A DNA stretch of 64,000 nucleotides from an uncultured Clostridium sp. (GCA_900538475.1 UPYT01000003.1:92010-156009), one strand, 5' to 3'. Positions 34,090 through 43,034 are shown, counted from the stretch's first letter. The notes: generated by a model from the letters alone, not told the origin. Numbers and translations: made by a program.

Positions 34090-34416
34090 ATGTTTACAGA
34101 AAATAAAAACGTAGAGGCAACAGATCTGGGCGGAGGAGTAACCAGAAAGATTTTATCTTACAGCAAGAATCTGATGACAGTGGAGCTTCAGTTCCAGAAG
34201 GGGGCTGTCGGTGCAAAGCATTCCCATCCGCACGAGCAGATTGGTTATATCGTGTCTGGACGCCTGATTTATCAGGAGGAGGGCTGTGAGGATAAAGAAC
34301 TGCAGACAGGTGATACTTACTATGTAAAACCAGACGCGGTTCATGGAATCCAGGTTCTGGAGGATACGGTTCTTCTGGATGTTTTCACTCCGATGCGGGA
34401 GGATTTTGTAAAATAA
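34090..34416 (+). CDS. Cupin-domain protein
   Basis: Small single-domain cupin, 108 residues. Metal-binding motif 1 is KHSHPHEQIGYIVSGRLI and motif 2 is GDTYYVKPDAVHGIQV, giving His/His/Glu plus a distal His. A perfect AAGGAGG lies 9 bases before ATG 34090. Such proteins may bind a small ligand or act as isomerases; no substrate can be assigned. Confidence 0.85.
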   Translation: MFTENKNVEATDLGGGVTRKILSYSKNLMTVELQFQKGAVGAKHSHPHEQIGYIVSGRLIYQEEGCEDKELQTGDTYYVKPDAVHGIQVLEDTVLLDVFTPMREDFVK

Positions 34417-34463
34417 AAGGAAATTACAATAAAAGGCAGAATTGGAAGGTAAAGGAGAAGAGA

Positions 34464-34820
34464 ATGCTGTTTATCGAATATCCATCATGCAGTACCTGCC
34501 AGAAAGCAAAAAAATGGCTGAATGCTCATGAAATCGCGTTTATAGATCGTCACATTGCAGAAGAGAATCCCACGGCAGAGGAGCTTAGGGAGTGGATCGG
34601 ACGTTCCGGTCTGGAAATCCGGAGATTTTTTAATACCAGTGGAATGAAGTATCGGGAACTGGGGCTGAAGGATCGGCTGGCAGATATGAGTGACGAAGAA
34701 AAGATCGGACTTTTGGCCCAGGATGGAATGCTGGTAAAGCGCCCTCTGGTGGTAACAGAGGACCGAATTTTAGTAGGATTTAAAGAGAAAGAGTGGGAAG
34801 AGGCCCTGCTGAAAAATTGA
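34464..34820 (+). CDS. ArsC/Spx-family thioredoxin-fold protein
   Basis: 118-residue protein of the ArsC/Spx/YffB superfamily. The start MLFIEYPSCSTCQKAKKWL has the redox CxxC, and FFNTSGMKYRELGL and LVKRPLVVTEDRILVGF match the family (substrate-side Arg in KRPLV). It is closer to the uncharacterised ArsC-like reductases than to Spx. AAAGGAGAAG precedes ATG 34464. The trpS promoter begins inside its last codon. Confidence 0.88.
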   Translation: MLFIEYPSCSTCQKAKKWLNAHEIAFIDRHIAEENPTAEELREWIGRSGLEIRRFFNTSGMKYRELGLKDRLADMSDEEKIGLLAQDGMLVKRPLVVTEDRILVGFKEKEWEEALLKN

Positions 34821-34845
34821 CATTTGAAAGCCGTGGTGCTACACT
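34817..34845 (+). promoter_or_regulatory. trpS promoter
   Basis: TTGACA (34817-34822), 17 bases, TACACT (34840-34845). The 5' leader would be only about 30 bases, so no T-box or trp attenuator is possible here. Confidence 0.7.
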
Positions 34846-34881
34846 GATTTCATGATTACGAAGCGACAGGAGAAGAATGTT

Positions 34882-35886
34882 ATGTTAAATGGAAAGAAAG
34901 TATTATTCAGTGGTATGCAGGCTACCGGAAACCTGACTCTTGGAAACTACCTGGGGGCCCTGAAAAACTGGGTTACCATTGCTGATGAATATGAAACCTT
35001 TTACAGCGTAGTAGATATGCATTCTATTACGGTGCGCCAGGATCCGGCAGAGCTGCGCAGACGCGCAAGAAATCTGCTGACCCTGTATATTGCAGCTGGT
35101 CTGGATCCGGAGAAAAACTGTATTTATTACCAGTCTCATGTATCTGGCCATGCTGAGCTGGCCTGGATTCTGAACTGCTTTACCTATATGGGTGAATTAA
35201 ATCGTATGACCCAGTTTAAGGACAAGGCAGCCAAGCATGCAGATAACATTAATGCAGGTCTGTTTACCTATCCGGTTTTGATGGCTGCGGATATTCTGCT
35301 GTACCAGGCCGATGTGGTTCCTGTTGGAATCGATCAGATGCAGCATCTGGAGCTGACAAGGGACATTGCTCAGAGATTCAATGGAGTTTACGGCGATGTA
35401 TTCACTGTTCCGGAGGCATATATCGGCAAGGTTGGAGCGAAGATCATGAGTCTTCAGGAGCCTGCAAAGAAGATGTCCAAATCTGATGAAAATCCTAACG
35501 GAAGCATTTATCTGATGGATGATCCGGATACGATTATCCGCAAATTTAAACGGGCAGTGACTGATTCCGAGGCCTGCGTGCGCTACTGTGAGGAGCAGCC
35601 GGGAATCAGAAACCTGATTGATATTTACTGTGCATGTACCGGAAAGACGCCGGCAGATGTGGAGAAGGAATTTGATGGAAAGGGCTACGGCGATTTTAAG
35701 ATGGCAGTAGGTGAGTCTGTTGTAGATGTACTGAAGCCGCTGCAGGATCGGTTTGCAGACCTTTCAAAGAATAAAGATTATCTGGACAGCGTGATTAAGA
35801 ATAATACAGAGAAGGCACAGTACTTCTCCAATAAGACTCTGCGCAAGGTTCAGAAAAAGGTAGGCTTCCCGGAGCGGATCCGCTGA
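34882..35886 (+). CDS. trpS: Tryptophanyl-tRNA synthetase
   Basis: Class Ic synthetase that charges tRNA-Trp. The HIGH-equivalent is ATGNLTLGNYLG near the N-terminus and the KMSKS loop is intact at residues 197-201. PVLMAADILLYQADVVPVG and DQMQHLELTRDIA are family motifs. ATG 34882 is preferred because AGGAG lies 11 bases upstream; ATG 34852 has none. The 334-residue length is standard. Confidence 0.96.
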   Translation: MLNGKKVLFSGMQATGNLTLGNYLGALKNWVTIADEYETFYSVVDMHSITVRQDPAELRRRARNLLTLYIAAGLDPEKNCIYYQSHVSGHAELAWILNCFTYMGELNRMTQFKDKAAKHADNINAGLFTYPVLMAADILLYQADVVPVGIDQMQHLELTRDIAQRFNGVYGDVFTVPEAYIGKVGAKIMSLQEPAKKMSKSDENPNGSIYLMDDPDTIIRKFKRAVTDSEACVRYCEEQPGIRNLIDIYCACTGKTPADVEKEFDGKGYGDFKMAVGESVVDVLKPLQDRFADLSKNKDYLDSVIKNNTEKAQYFSNKTLRKVQKKVGFPERIR

Positions 35887-35938
35887 GGCAGATACGAAGA
35901 AGCTTCCGTCAGAATATATCAGAAAAGGAGCAGATACG

Positions 35939-36736
35939 ATGGCTAAATTGGATGGAAAAGTTGCACTGATTACCGGCGCTGCAGCAGGCCTTGGAGAAGG
36001 CATTGCTTCTGCTTATGCAAAGTATGGCGCAAAAATGATTCTGGTTGACCTGTCGCCCGCTGTTGAGGAGACTGCCGAGAAGCTGCGCAGAGAATATGGC
36101 GCAGAGGTTATTACGGCAGTTGCCAATGTGGCGGATCGTGCGCAGATGGATGCGGCTGCGGCAAAGGCGGTTGAGGCCTTCGGGGCAATTCATATTGCCT
36201 GCTGCAATGCCGGAGTATGCCGTCTGGCACCCTTTGAAGAGATGGATGACGCTACCAGGGATTTTCATATTGATGTGAATATCAAGGGTGTGTGGAACAC
36301 CTGTAAGGCCGTGATTCCCTATATGTTAAAGCAGGGAGGCGGCAGTATTGTCATCGCATCCTCTGTAACAGGAGATATCGTGGCAGATGCCGGAGAGGCC
36401 GCTTATGCCATGACAAAGGCGGCGCTGGTTGGACTGACCAAATGTCTGGCTGTCGAATATGCAGGACGGAATATCCGTGTAAACTGTTCTCAGCTGGGAT
36501 ATGCGCGGACACCGATGGTAGAAAAGATGGCTATGGAATCCAATCCGGAGAATCCGGAGGCAGCTATTGCTGATATTGCAGCAGGGGTACCCATGGGACG
36601 CCTTGCAAAGCCCATAGAAGTGGGAGAGCTGTTTGCATTTCTGGGAAGCGACGAGTCCAGCTATCTGACCGGCTCTCAGATTGTGATAGACGGAGGCAGT
36701 ACTTTGCCGGAAACCATGTCCATTGGAACCAACTGA
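35939..36736 (+). CDS. ucpA: SDR-family oxidoreductase UcpA-like
   Basis: Classical short-chain dehydrogenase. The cofactor loop is ITGAAAGLGEGIA and NAGVCRLAPFE is the NAG motif. The Ser-Tyr-Lys catalytic set is in SSVTGD and Y156-AMTK160. The C-terminal IDGGSTLPETMSIG and DFHIDVNIKGVWN agree closely with E. coli UcpA as recalled, better than with generic FabG. Length is 265 residues. AAAAGGAG precedes ATG 35939, 52 bases after trpS. The natural substrate of UcpA is not settled. Confidence 0.88.
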   Translation: MAKLDGKVALITGAAAGLGEGIASAYAKYGAKMILVDLSPAVEETAEKLRREYGAEVITAVANVADRAQMDAAAAKAVEAFGAIHIACCNAGVCRLAPFEEMDDATRDFHIDVNIKGVWNTCKAVIPYMLKQGGGSIVIASSVTGDIVADAGEAAYAMTKAALVGLTKCLAVEYAGRNIRVNCSQLGYARTPMVEKMAMESNPENPEAAIADIAAGVPMGRLAKPIEVGELFAFLGSDESSYLTGSQIVIDGGSTLPETMSIGTN

Positions 36737-36815
36737 GTGGGAGCATCGATGGAATGTTTGAAGCGGAAACGTCAGCACAGAGGCGTTAAAACAACGTAAA
36801 AAAATATAGATTTTG

Positions 36816-36847
36816 TTGACAGTTTTCCAGTTTGTATGCCATATTAT
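36816..36847 (+). promoter_or_regulatory. Promoter of the riboswitch-ATPase unit
   Basis: TTGACA at 36816-36821 with an A/T-rich -10 region (CATATTAT, 36840-36847; spacer 18-20 bases). It lies about 40 bases before the aptamer. Confidence 0.5.
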
Positions 36848-36884
36848 AAAAAACGCAAAAACAGAGTGTTTTGATAATGAGCCA

Positions 36885-36985
36885 GGCATTCCAAGGGAGT
36901 AGTTGCAAGGACAGGATCAACATACGCGGCGAAGCATCGCCTGGTCCTGGACACCGGAAGCATAAAACGGTAACGAGACTTTTCA
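36885..36985 (+). ncRNA. yybP-ykoY (manganese) riboswitch aptamer
   Basis: The two conserved loops of this family are present: AAGGGAGTAG (36893-36902) and TCAACATACG (36917-36926). A GC-rich arm and the 3' closing strand CGAGACTTTT (36974-36983) follow. P1 can form between AAGG (36893) and CTTT (36979). In this family Mn2+ binding stabilises the junction and turns downstream export genes on. The gene downstream is a P-type cation ATPase, a known target class. Confidence 0.85.
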
Positions 36986-37024
36986 TGCATGAAAGAATTT
37001 CATGTGTGGAGAGTCTCGTTTTTT
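36974..37024 (+). terminator. Riboswitch expression-platform terminator
   Basis: CGAGACT (36974-36980) pairs with AGTCTCG (37012-37018), with an extended inner AT-rich stem, followed by six T. The 5' arm overlaps the 3' strand of aptamer helix P1, so aptamer and terminator are mutually exclusive. This predicts metal-bound ON control. Confidence 0.85.
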
Positions 37025-37058
37025 GTCATAGGAAAGTGCGTCCCATGAAATAAAAACG
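37024..37058 (+). repeat. Dispersed hairpin element, family B, copy 2
   Basis: GTCATAGGAAAGTGCGTCCC followed by ATGAAATAAAAACGC. It differs from the copy at 63919-63953 at 3 of 35 positions. It starts at the end of the riboswitch terminator T-run and lies in the ATPase leader. Confidence 0.7.
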
Positions 37059-37121
37059 CGGAAATACAGTCCTAGAAATACGGAATGCCTCATACCTTAA
37101 AATAAGCAAAGGAGAGACAAG

Positions 37122-39731
37122 ATGAAAACGTGGTATCGAGAATCAGCGGAAAATGTGCTGAGGGATATGGGCAGCAGCCGAAGCGGTCTGACACAGCAGC
37201 AGGCCGAAGCGGTACGAAAGAAGGCCGGGGAAAATGTCCTTCAGGAAGGGACTGGAAAAAAGGCCTGGCAGGTGTTTTTGGAACAGTTTCAGGATCTTCT
37301 GGTGATAATCCTGATTGCTGCAGCAGGGATTTCCATGGTATCTGATAATGTGGAAAGTGCAGTGGTTATTTTTGCAGTGATACTGATGAATGCGGTTCTG
37401 GGAACTGTACAGCATGAAAAGGCGAGAAAATCCCTGGACAGTCTGAAATCCCTGTCCTCGCCGTCAGCGAAGGTGATACGAAATGGACAGACTCTGGAAA
37501 TCCCGTCCGCTCAGGTGGTTCCGGGAGATTTGATAGCTCTGGAGGCAGGAGATCTGGCTGTAGCAGACGGACGCCTTTTGGAGTGCCATAATCTTCAGGT
37601 CAATGAAAGCTCTCTGACGGGAGAATCTCTGGCTGTGGAAAAGCAGGCGGAAGCGATGGAGACAGAAGGGGCGGTTCCTCTGGGCGATCAGTTCAATATG
37701 ATTTTTTCAGGTTCTTTGATTATTCAGGGACGGGCAGTGATGGTGGCAACGGCAACGGGAATGCACACGGAAATTGGAAAAATTGCAGCTCTCATGAATG
37801 CCACAGGTGAGAAAAAAACACCGCTTCAGATCAGCCTGGATCGTTTCAGCGGCCATCTGGCAGCTGTTATTATGGGAATCTGCGCCCTGGTATTTGCATT
37901 AAGCTTGTACCGGAAAATGCCGGTGCTGGATTCGCTGATGTTTGCAGTAGCGCTGGCTGTGGCAGCAATTCCTGAGGCTCTGGGCTCTATTGTAACCATT
38001 GTGCAGGCTATGGGAACGCAGCGGATGGCACGGGAAAATGCCATTATCAAGGATTTAAAGGCAGTAGAAAGTCTGGGCTGCGTGTCTGTAATCTGTTCTG
38101 ATAAAACAGGAACTCTGACGCAGAATAAAATGACAGTAGAAGAGGTTTTTGCAGACGGAGAGTTGATGGCGCCGGGGCAGATTTCCATGTACCAGAAGGC
38201 CGGACGTTATCTGGTATACGGATTTACCCTGGCAAATGATGCCAGACTTCAGGGGGAGGAAGGAATCGGAGATCCCACGGAGCTTGCCCTTCTGGAAATG
38301 GCGGTCCGGGCCGGGGCGGACAGCGAGGAGCTGCGGCGGGAAATGCCGAGGCTGGAAGAGCTTCCCTTTGATTCTGAAAGAAAGCTGATGAGTACCGTTC
38401 ATATGTGTGACGGACAGAGAGTTCTGTTTACAAAAGGGGCTATGGACGTGATTCTTGACCGGACCGGAGAACTGATGACAAAGAACGGGGCGATTCCCAT
38501 GACTCCGGCCTGGAGGCAGAGACTGCAGGAGCAGAACAGAGCATGGTCGGAAAAAGGACTGCGGGTTCTGGCTGTGGCATACCGTCCGTTGGAGGAGATG
38601 GAGTGCTGCAGTCTGGAAGCAGAGAACGGATATGTTTTTCTGGGAATGGCAGCCATGATGGACCCGCCCAGAATAGAATCCCGTCCGGCAGTGCTCAGCG
38701 CCAGAAGAGCAGGAATCCGTCCGGTTATGATTACCGGAGATCACAAAATTACAGCTATGGCCATTGCAGGTAAAATCGGCATTATGGAGGAGGGGGATCT
38801 GGCTCTGACCGGACCGGAGCTGGATGCGATGAAGGAGGAAGAGCTGGATGAAAAGCTGGAAAACATTTCTGTATATGCAAGAGTTTCTCCAGAGCATAAA
38901 ATCAGAATTGTAGATGCATGGCAGCGAAAAGGCTGTATTGTAGCCATGACGGGAGACGGAGTCAATGATGCTCCGGCTTTAAAGAAGGCTGATATCGGGG
39001 TAGCCATGGGAATTACGGGGACAGAGGTTTCCAAAGATGCAGCCGCTATGATTCTGACAGATGACAATTTTGCCACGATTATCAAGGCGGTAGCCAACGG
39101 GCGGAATGTTTACCGGAATATCCGCCATGCGGTTCAGTTCCTTCTTTCCGGAAATATGGCAGGGATTTTCAGTGTCCTGTATACATCCCTTTTCGATCTG
39201 CCTATGCCCTTTGCACCGGTTCATCTTTTGTTTATTAACCTGCTGACAGATTCTCTTCCGGCTATTGCCATTGGTATGGAACCCCAGGAAGACGGGCTGC
39301 TCAGACAGCCTCCGAGAGATCCGAAGGAGGGGATTTTGACCAGGGAATTTTTGCTGCGGATTCTGCTGCAGGGAGGGCTGATCGCTCTTTGCACGATGAC
39401 GGCCTTTCATCTGGGACTGGAAACAGGCGGCGCAGGAACTGCCAGCACCATGGCTTTTGCAGCTCTGACCTTGGCTCGTCTATTTCATGGATTTAACTGC
39501 AGAAGTGAACACTCCATTGCGAAGCTGGGCTTTCGGGGAAACCTGTGGAGCATTTTGGCCTTTGAGACAGGAGTTCTGCTTTTAGCGGCTGTTTTGTTCC
39601 TTCCGGGACTTCAGGTACTGTTTGCAGTGGCAGATTTAAACCTGCGTCAGCTTGTCAGCATTGTGGCTCTGGCTGTGATTCCCACGGTGGTGATTCAGGC
39701 CGGAAAGATGATCCGGGAGGCGCTGGCATAA
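37122..39731 (+). CDS. P-type cation-transporting ATPase, riboswitch-controlled, probably Mn2+/Ca2+ export
   Basis: P2-type ATPase of 869 residues. N-terminal cation-ATPase domain (about 1-60), TGES actuator motif (SSLTGESLAVEK), phosphorylated Asp327 (CSDKTGTLTQNK), nucleotide-domain motif (LFTKGAMDVIL) and hinge TGDGVNDAPALKKADIG. The ion-site helix M4 reads AIPEALGSIVT (PEAL at 284-287) where SERCA-like pumps have PEGLPA. Six C-terminal helices follow. The Mn2+ riboswitch upstream makes manganese the likely physiological substrate; this is inference, since sequence alone would give calcium. AAAGGAGAG precedes ATG 37122. Confidence 0.92.
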   Translation: MKTWYRESAENVLRDMGSSRSGLTQQQAEAVRKKAGENVLQEGTGKKAWQVFLEQFQDLLVIILIAAAGISMVSDNVESAVVIFAVILMNAVLGTVQHEKARKSLDSLKSLSSPSAKVIRNGQTLEIPSAQVVPGDLIALEAGDLAVADGRLLECHNLQVNESSLTGESLAVEKQAEAMETEGAVPLGDQFNMIFSGSLIIQGRAVMVATATGMHTEIGKIAALMNATGEKKTPLQISLDRFSGHLAAVIMGICALVFALSLYRKMPVLDSLMFAVALAVAAIPEALGSIVTIVQAMGTQRMARENAIIKDLKAVESLGCVSVICSDKTGTLTQNKMTVEEVFADGELMAPGQISMYQKAGRYLVYGFTLANDARLQGEEGIGDPTELALLEMAVRAGADSEELRREMPRLEELPFDSERKLMSTVHMCDGQRVLFTKGAMDVILDRTGELMTKNGAIPMTPAWRQRLQEQNRAWSEKGLRVLAVAYRPLEEMECCSLEAENGYVFLGMAAMMDPPRIESRPAVLSARRAGIRPVMITGDHKITAMAIAGKIGIMEEGDLALTGPELDAMKEEELDEKLENISVYARVSPEHKIRIVDAWQRKGCIVAMTGDGVNDAPALKKADIGVAMGITGTEVSKDAAAMILTDDNFATIIKAVANGRNVYRNIRHAVQFLLSGNMAGIFSVLYTSLFDLPMPFAPVHLLFINLLTDSLPAIAIGMEPQEDGLLRQPPRDPKEGILTREFLLRILLQGGLIALCTMTAFHLGLETGGAGTASTMAFAALTLARLFHGFNCRSEHSIAKLGFRGNLWSILAFETGVLLLAAVLFLPGLQVLFAVADLNLRQLVSIVALAVIPTVVIQAGKMIREALA

Positions 39732-39740
39732 GAAATCTCC

Positions 39741-39769
39741 TTGCAACCCTTTTTTCAGAGAGGTATAAT
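39741..39769 (+). promoter_or_regulatory. Promoter of the FAH-family gene
   Basis: TTGCAA (39741-39746), 17 bases, TATAAT (39764-39769), about 85 bases before the start codon. Confidence 0.65.
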
Positions 39770-39853
39770 CAAGAAAAATGCCGGAACGGAAAATAGCCGA
39801 AACAGAGAATTTCCGGAACCGGCAGAATGAGGAAAACGGGAAGGGGAGCAGAG

Positions 39854-40756
39854 ATGAAACTGGTAACGTATCAGGTAGATCAAAAGGTGAAAATAGGAAT
39901 TATCAGCGCAGACGGGGAGTGGGTATATCCGATGGATTCCATTGGTGTGGAGTATCCGACGATGCTGGAGGCAGTAAAGCAGATGTGTGAATCAGAAAAG
40001 CAGCTGCTGGAATACAGCGCCGGTCTGGAACCCGATCGCTTCCGCGGCGCAGCCCGGTTAGAGGATGTGCAGCTGCTGGCGCCGATTCCTGTGCCGGAGC
40101 AGGACATTATCTGTCTGGGAATTAACTATATGGAGCATGCAGAGGAGTCTGCCCGATTTAAAAAACAGGAATTTTCCGGGGAGCGCCCCTTTGCAGTTTA
40201 CTTTTCCAAACGGGTGAATGAGGCAGTGCCGGACGGTGGTTTCATTCCGGCATATGAGGGTTTGGTGGACAGTCTGGACTATGAGGCAGAGCTGGCTGTG
40301 ATTGTAGGAAAGGATGCCAGAAATGTGGAGCCGGAACATGCGGAGGATTATGTGTTTGGATATACGATTTTAAATGATGTAAGCGCCCGCAATATTCAGA
40401 ACCGCCATCAGCAGTGGTATTTTGGAAAAAGCTTGGATGGATTTGCGCCCATGGGACCCTGCATTCTTACCCGGGAGTCTGTTCCGTATCCGCCGTGTTT
40501 AAATATCCGCTCTTATGTAAATGGAGAACTGCGCCAGAACAGCAATACTTCCCGGATGATTTTTCACATTGATCATATTATCAGTGAGCTGTCAAAGGGA
40601 ATGACTCTGAAGGCAGGAACGATTATTTCTACAGGAACTCCGTCAGGAGTGGGAATGGGATTTGAGCCTCCCCGTTTTTTGAAAGCAGGTGATGAGGTTT
40701 CCTGCGAAATAGAAGAAATTGGAAGATTGACAAACCGGATTGGCAGGGAGGATTAA
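39854..40756 (+). CDS. Fumarylacetoacetate hydrolase-family protein
   Basis: Member of the FAH superfamily (hydrolases, decarboxylases and isomerases of acylpyruvates and catechol-pathway products). ATG 39854 follows AAGGGGAG. The N-terminal domain is short. The catalytic C-domain has IICLGINYMEHAEES, the metal ligands in DYEAELAVIVGK and GYTILNDVSARNIQ, then KSLDGFAPMGPCIL and the closing TGTPSGVGMG. Length is 300 residues. Its stop overlaps the convergent AAC(3)-like gene by 4 bases. Substrate unknown. Confidence 0.88.
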   Translation: MKLVTYQVDQKVKIGIISADGEWVYPMDSIGVEYPTMLEAVKQMCESEKQLLEYSAGLEPDRFRGAARLEDVQLLAPIPVPEQDIICLGINYMEHAEESARFKKQEFSGERPFAVYFSKRVNEAVPDGGFIPAYEGLVDSLDYEAELAVIVGKDARNVEPEHAEDYVFGYTILNDVSARNIQNRHQQWYFGKSLDGFAPMGPCILTRESVPYPPCLNIRSYVNGELRQNSNTSRMIFHIDHIISELSKGMTLKAGTIISTGTPSGVGMGFEPPRFLKAGDEVSCEIEEIGRLTNRIGRED

Positions 40757-41544
40757 TCCTCCTGCCACCATTCCTGGGGAATCACATCCCGCTCCAGCAG
40801 ACAGGTTTTCTCATGGGAGAGAATCCGCCGCGTCACAGAGGCTGTCTGACGGGCATCACAGAGAATGCAGTCTGCATCTCCAAAGGAAACATGGCGGGCG
40901 GCGCCGCAGGTCTCAAGGGCAGGAGCCAGCTTGGGATAATGTTCGGAAATATGCGGTTCATTTTTGTTGTAGTGGCGGTAAACCGGGCGGCGAAGAAGGG
41001 AACCGTCAGCCTGACGGATAAAAAATTCACTGGGTTCATCGGTAAGCCGCTCTGGAACATTCATGGATTCTTCGACTGCGTGGATGAAGGTGTTTCGTTC
41101 ATGGCCCACGCCGATCAGAAGAATTTTTGCTCCAATATTCTCCAGTCGTCCCCAGCATCCCTCAGGACTGCAGGGAGTATCCACAGTCTCTTCGTCGGCA
41201 ATGTACTCTTTTGCTTTTTTTCCATAGGCAGCAATGCTGTGAGTGGGATGAAGCGAGCGGACAACACCAGGACGTATGCGGAACAGATTTGTCAGAAGTC
41301 CTACACAGGAAGACATATTTTGAGGATCAAAAATGCGGCAGTCCGGTCCCATCTGGGCCCAGGTGTGGGTGGGCATCATGAAAAGCCCATCTGACAGATA
41401 TTCCATCCAGGCGTCCAGTACAGTATCTGCGCCGCCTTCTACGTTTCCGATGGATTTCATAGAAGCGTGAACCATGATGGAATCATCAGGCTGAATGCCC
41501 ATGCGGTGAATCATATCGGTAAGCTGTTGTTTTGTGTAGTTCAT
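40753..41544 (-). CDS. AAC(3)-family N-acetyltransferase
   Basis: Antibiotic_NAT superfamily protein of 263 residues. Family hallmarks are DSIMVHASMKSIG near the N-terminus, LFMMPTHTWAQ, RSLHPTHSIAAYG and the catalytic-region stretch GVGHERNTFIHAVEE. It resembles chromosomal YokD-like members, so aminoglycoside resistance should not be assumed; no mobile context is present. Its 3' end overlaps the convergent FAH gene by 4 bases. Confidence 0.85.
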   Translation of the reverse strand: MNYTKQQLTDMIHRMGIQPDDSIMVHASMKSIGNVEGGADTVLDAWMEYLSDGLFMMPTHTWAQMGPDCRIFDPQNMSSCVGLLTNLFRIRPGVVRSLHPTHSIAAYGKKAKEYIADEETVDTPCSPEGCWGRLENIGAKILLIGVGHERNTFIHAVEESMNVPERLTDEPSEFFIRQADGSLLRRPVYRHYNKNEPHISEHYPKLAPALETCGAARHVSFGDADCILCDARQTASVTRRILSHEKTCLLERDVIPQEWWQED

Positions 41545-41576
41545 GTTTCATATCCTCATCTCTATTGTTGTGAAAG

Positions 41577-41600
41577 AGCCCGGAACCATATGGTCCGGGC
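41577..41600 (-). terminator. Hairpin after the rubrerythrin gene
   Basis: AGCCCGGAACCAT pairs with ATGGTCCGGGCT with one bulged A. T-runs are short on both strands (CTCTTTC on minus, TTTTGC on plus). It lies between rubrerythrin and the AAC(3)-like gene, both on the minus strand. A GTCCTGAATAATTA sequence at 41633-41649 resembles the end of repeat family A. Confidence 0.6.
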
Positions 41601-41659
41601 TTTTGCAGTTCCTGTTTTGAATATTGTAATTTTCCGCTGTCCTGAATAATTACTAAATA

Positions 41660-42196
41660 TTAATAGTTAACGGTCATCCGTTCAAAGTATGCCTGGGGAT
41701 GTGAACATACTGGGCAGATTTCCGGAGCCTCATTACCCTCGTGGATGTATCCGCAGTTGCGGCACTTCCAGCCAAGCGGCGCCTCACCCTTGAAGGTTCC
41801 GTCTTTGCGCAGATTTTCAAGCAGCTTTAAGTAACGTTTCTCATGGGAGGCTTCTACCTCTGCTACCAGGCGGAATTTGGCAGCCAGCTCTGGAAATCCT
41901 TCTTCTTCGGCCTCTCTTGCCATACGCACATACATGTCCGTCCACTCTGCATTTTCACCGGCAGCTGCATCGACAAGATTGGCGTCTGTATCACCAATGC
42001 CGTGGATTTCTTTAAACCACATTTTCGCATGTTCTTTTTCCTGCTCGGCAGTTTCTAAATACAGAGCAGCCATCTGCTCATATCCGGCCTTCCTTGCTGC
42101 AGATGCATAGAAGGTGTATTTGGTTCGTGCCTGGGATTCCCCGGAAAATGCTTCCCAGAGATTTTTCTCGGTTTTTGTGCCTGCGTATTTTGACAT
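41660..42196 (-). CDS. Rubrerythrin
   Basis: Cytoplasmic non-haem di-iron NADH peroxidase of anaerobes. ATG 42196 follows AAGGAGG; a longer frame to 42256 would run through the promoter. The ferritin-like domain has [31 protein letters not shown] and [14 protein letters not shown], which supply the Glu/His iron ligands. The C-terminal rubredoxin domain has [10 protein letters not shown] and CPVCSHP. Length is 178 residues. A TTGACA-18-TAAAAT promoter with a PerR-like inverted repeat precedes it. Confidence 0.95.
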   Translation of the reverse strand: MSKYAGTKTEKNLWEAFSGESQARTKYTFYASAARKAGYEQMAALYLETAEQEKEHAKMWFKEIHGIGDTDANLVDAAAGENAEWTDMYVRMAREAEEEGFPELAAKFRLVAEVEASHEKRYLKLLENLRKDGTFKGEAPLGWKCRNCGYIHEGNEAPEICPVCSHPQAYFERMTVNY

Positions 42197-42226
42197 AAAA
42201 AGAGCCCTCCTTTGCTTGAAATCTAC

Positions 42227-42276
42227 AATAATAAGAATTATTGCTGATTTTAGCATAAAAAACGGGAAAATGTCAA
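42227..42276 (-). promoter_or_regulatory. Rubrerythrin promoter with PerR-like operator
   Basis: Minus strand: TTGACA (42276-42271), 18 bases, TAAAAT (42252-42247). The inverted repeat AATAAT-AAGA-ATTATT (42227-42242) lies just downstream of the -10, centred about 12.5 bases from its end. The revRbr and perR operators are centred 13 bases away. Confidence 0.65.
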
Positions 42277-42312
42277 GAAAAAATGAGAGAGAAGACGAAT
42301 CCTCTCTCTCAT
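42276..42312 (-). terminator. Intrinsic terminator of the reverse-rubrerythrin gene
   Basis: ATGAGAGAG (42283-42291) pairs with CTCTCTCAT (42304-42312); on the minus strand the stem is followed by TTTTTTCTTG. The T-run directly abuts the -35 of the next gene's promoter. Confidence 0.85.
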
Positions 42313-42337
42313 AAAATTCCTGACGGTTCAGGATATA

Positions 42338-42880
42338 TTAGCCAAAGTATCTCTTTAACAGACCTTCGAATGCCTTGCCGTGGCGAGCTTCATCGCGAGC
42401 CATCTCATGAACGGTGTCATGGATTGCATCCAGGTTAGCAGCTTTTGCTCTCTTAGCCAGGTCGAACTTGCCTGCGGTTGCGCCGTTCTCAGCATCAATT
42501 CTCATCTCCAGATTCTTCTTGGTAGAATCGGTAACAACCTCACCCAGAAGCTCTGCAAACTTAGCTGCGTGCTCAGCCTCTTCGTAAGCTGCCTTCTCCC
42601 AGTACAGACCGATCTCCGGATAGCCTTCTCTGTGAGCAACTCTTGCCATAGCCAGGTACATACCAACCTCAGAGCACTCGCCCTCGAAGTTAGCGCGCAG
42701 GTCAGCCAGAATATCCTCGCTTACGCCCTGTGCAACACCTACAACGTGCTCAGCAGCCCAGGTTCTCTCACCAGCCTGCTCTTTGAACTTGGAAGCCGGA
42801 GCCTTACATACCGGGCAGAATTCCGGAGCAGCGTCGCCTTCATGAACATAACCACATACAGTACAAACCCATTTCTTCAT
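42338..42880 (-). CDS. Reverse rubrerythrin
   Basis: Peroxide- and oxygen-reducing di-iron protein with the rubredoxin domain placed first, as in the clostridial reverse rubrerythrins. The N-terminus has [10 protein letters not shown] and CPVCKAPAS. The ferritin-like domain (about 50-180) has [33 protein letters not shown] and [13 protein letters not shown]. Codon use is strongly biased to preferred codons, suggesting high expression. AAAGGAG lies 9 bases before ATG 42880. Length is 180 residues. Promoter and operator are at 42948-42995. Confidence 0.94.
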   Translation of the reverse strand: MKKWVCTVCGYVHEGDAAPEFCPVCKAPASKFKEQAGERTWAAEHVVGVAQGVSEDILADLRANFEGECSEVGMYLAMARVAHREGYPEIGLYWEKAAYEEAEHAAKFAELLGEVVTDSTKKNLEMRIDAENGATAGKFDLAKRAKAANLDAIHDTVHEMARDEARHGKAFEGLLKRYFG

Positions 42881-42947
42881 AGTTAAAATCTCCTTTACAT
42901 GTTATATTAATATTAAATTAGATGCGTTATTTTGCTGCAATCAAATC

Positions 42948-42995
42948 AGTAATGATTACTAATATTAATTTACCACAAAACTTTTTAAATGTCAA
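42948..42995 (-). promoter_or_regulatory. Reverse-rubrerythrin promoter with PerR-like operator
   Basis: Minus strand: TTGACA (42995-42990), 17 bases, TAAATT (42972-42967), then a 6-base gap and the palindrome AGTAATGATTACT (42948-42960) at the expected transcription start. The same 13-mer type is found at the perR promoter. Confidence 0.75.
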
Positions 42996-43034
42996 TCCTT
43001 TTTGAGAAAAATTCTTGTTAATTCTGGGAAAGGA

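Noticed and set aside
40753..41544. Acquired aminoglycoside resistance gene
   Set aside because: Composition matches its neighbours, there is no mobile element, and it resembles chromosomal YokD-like proteins.
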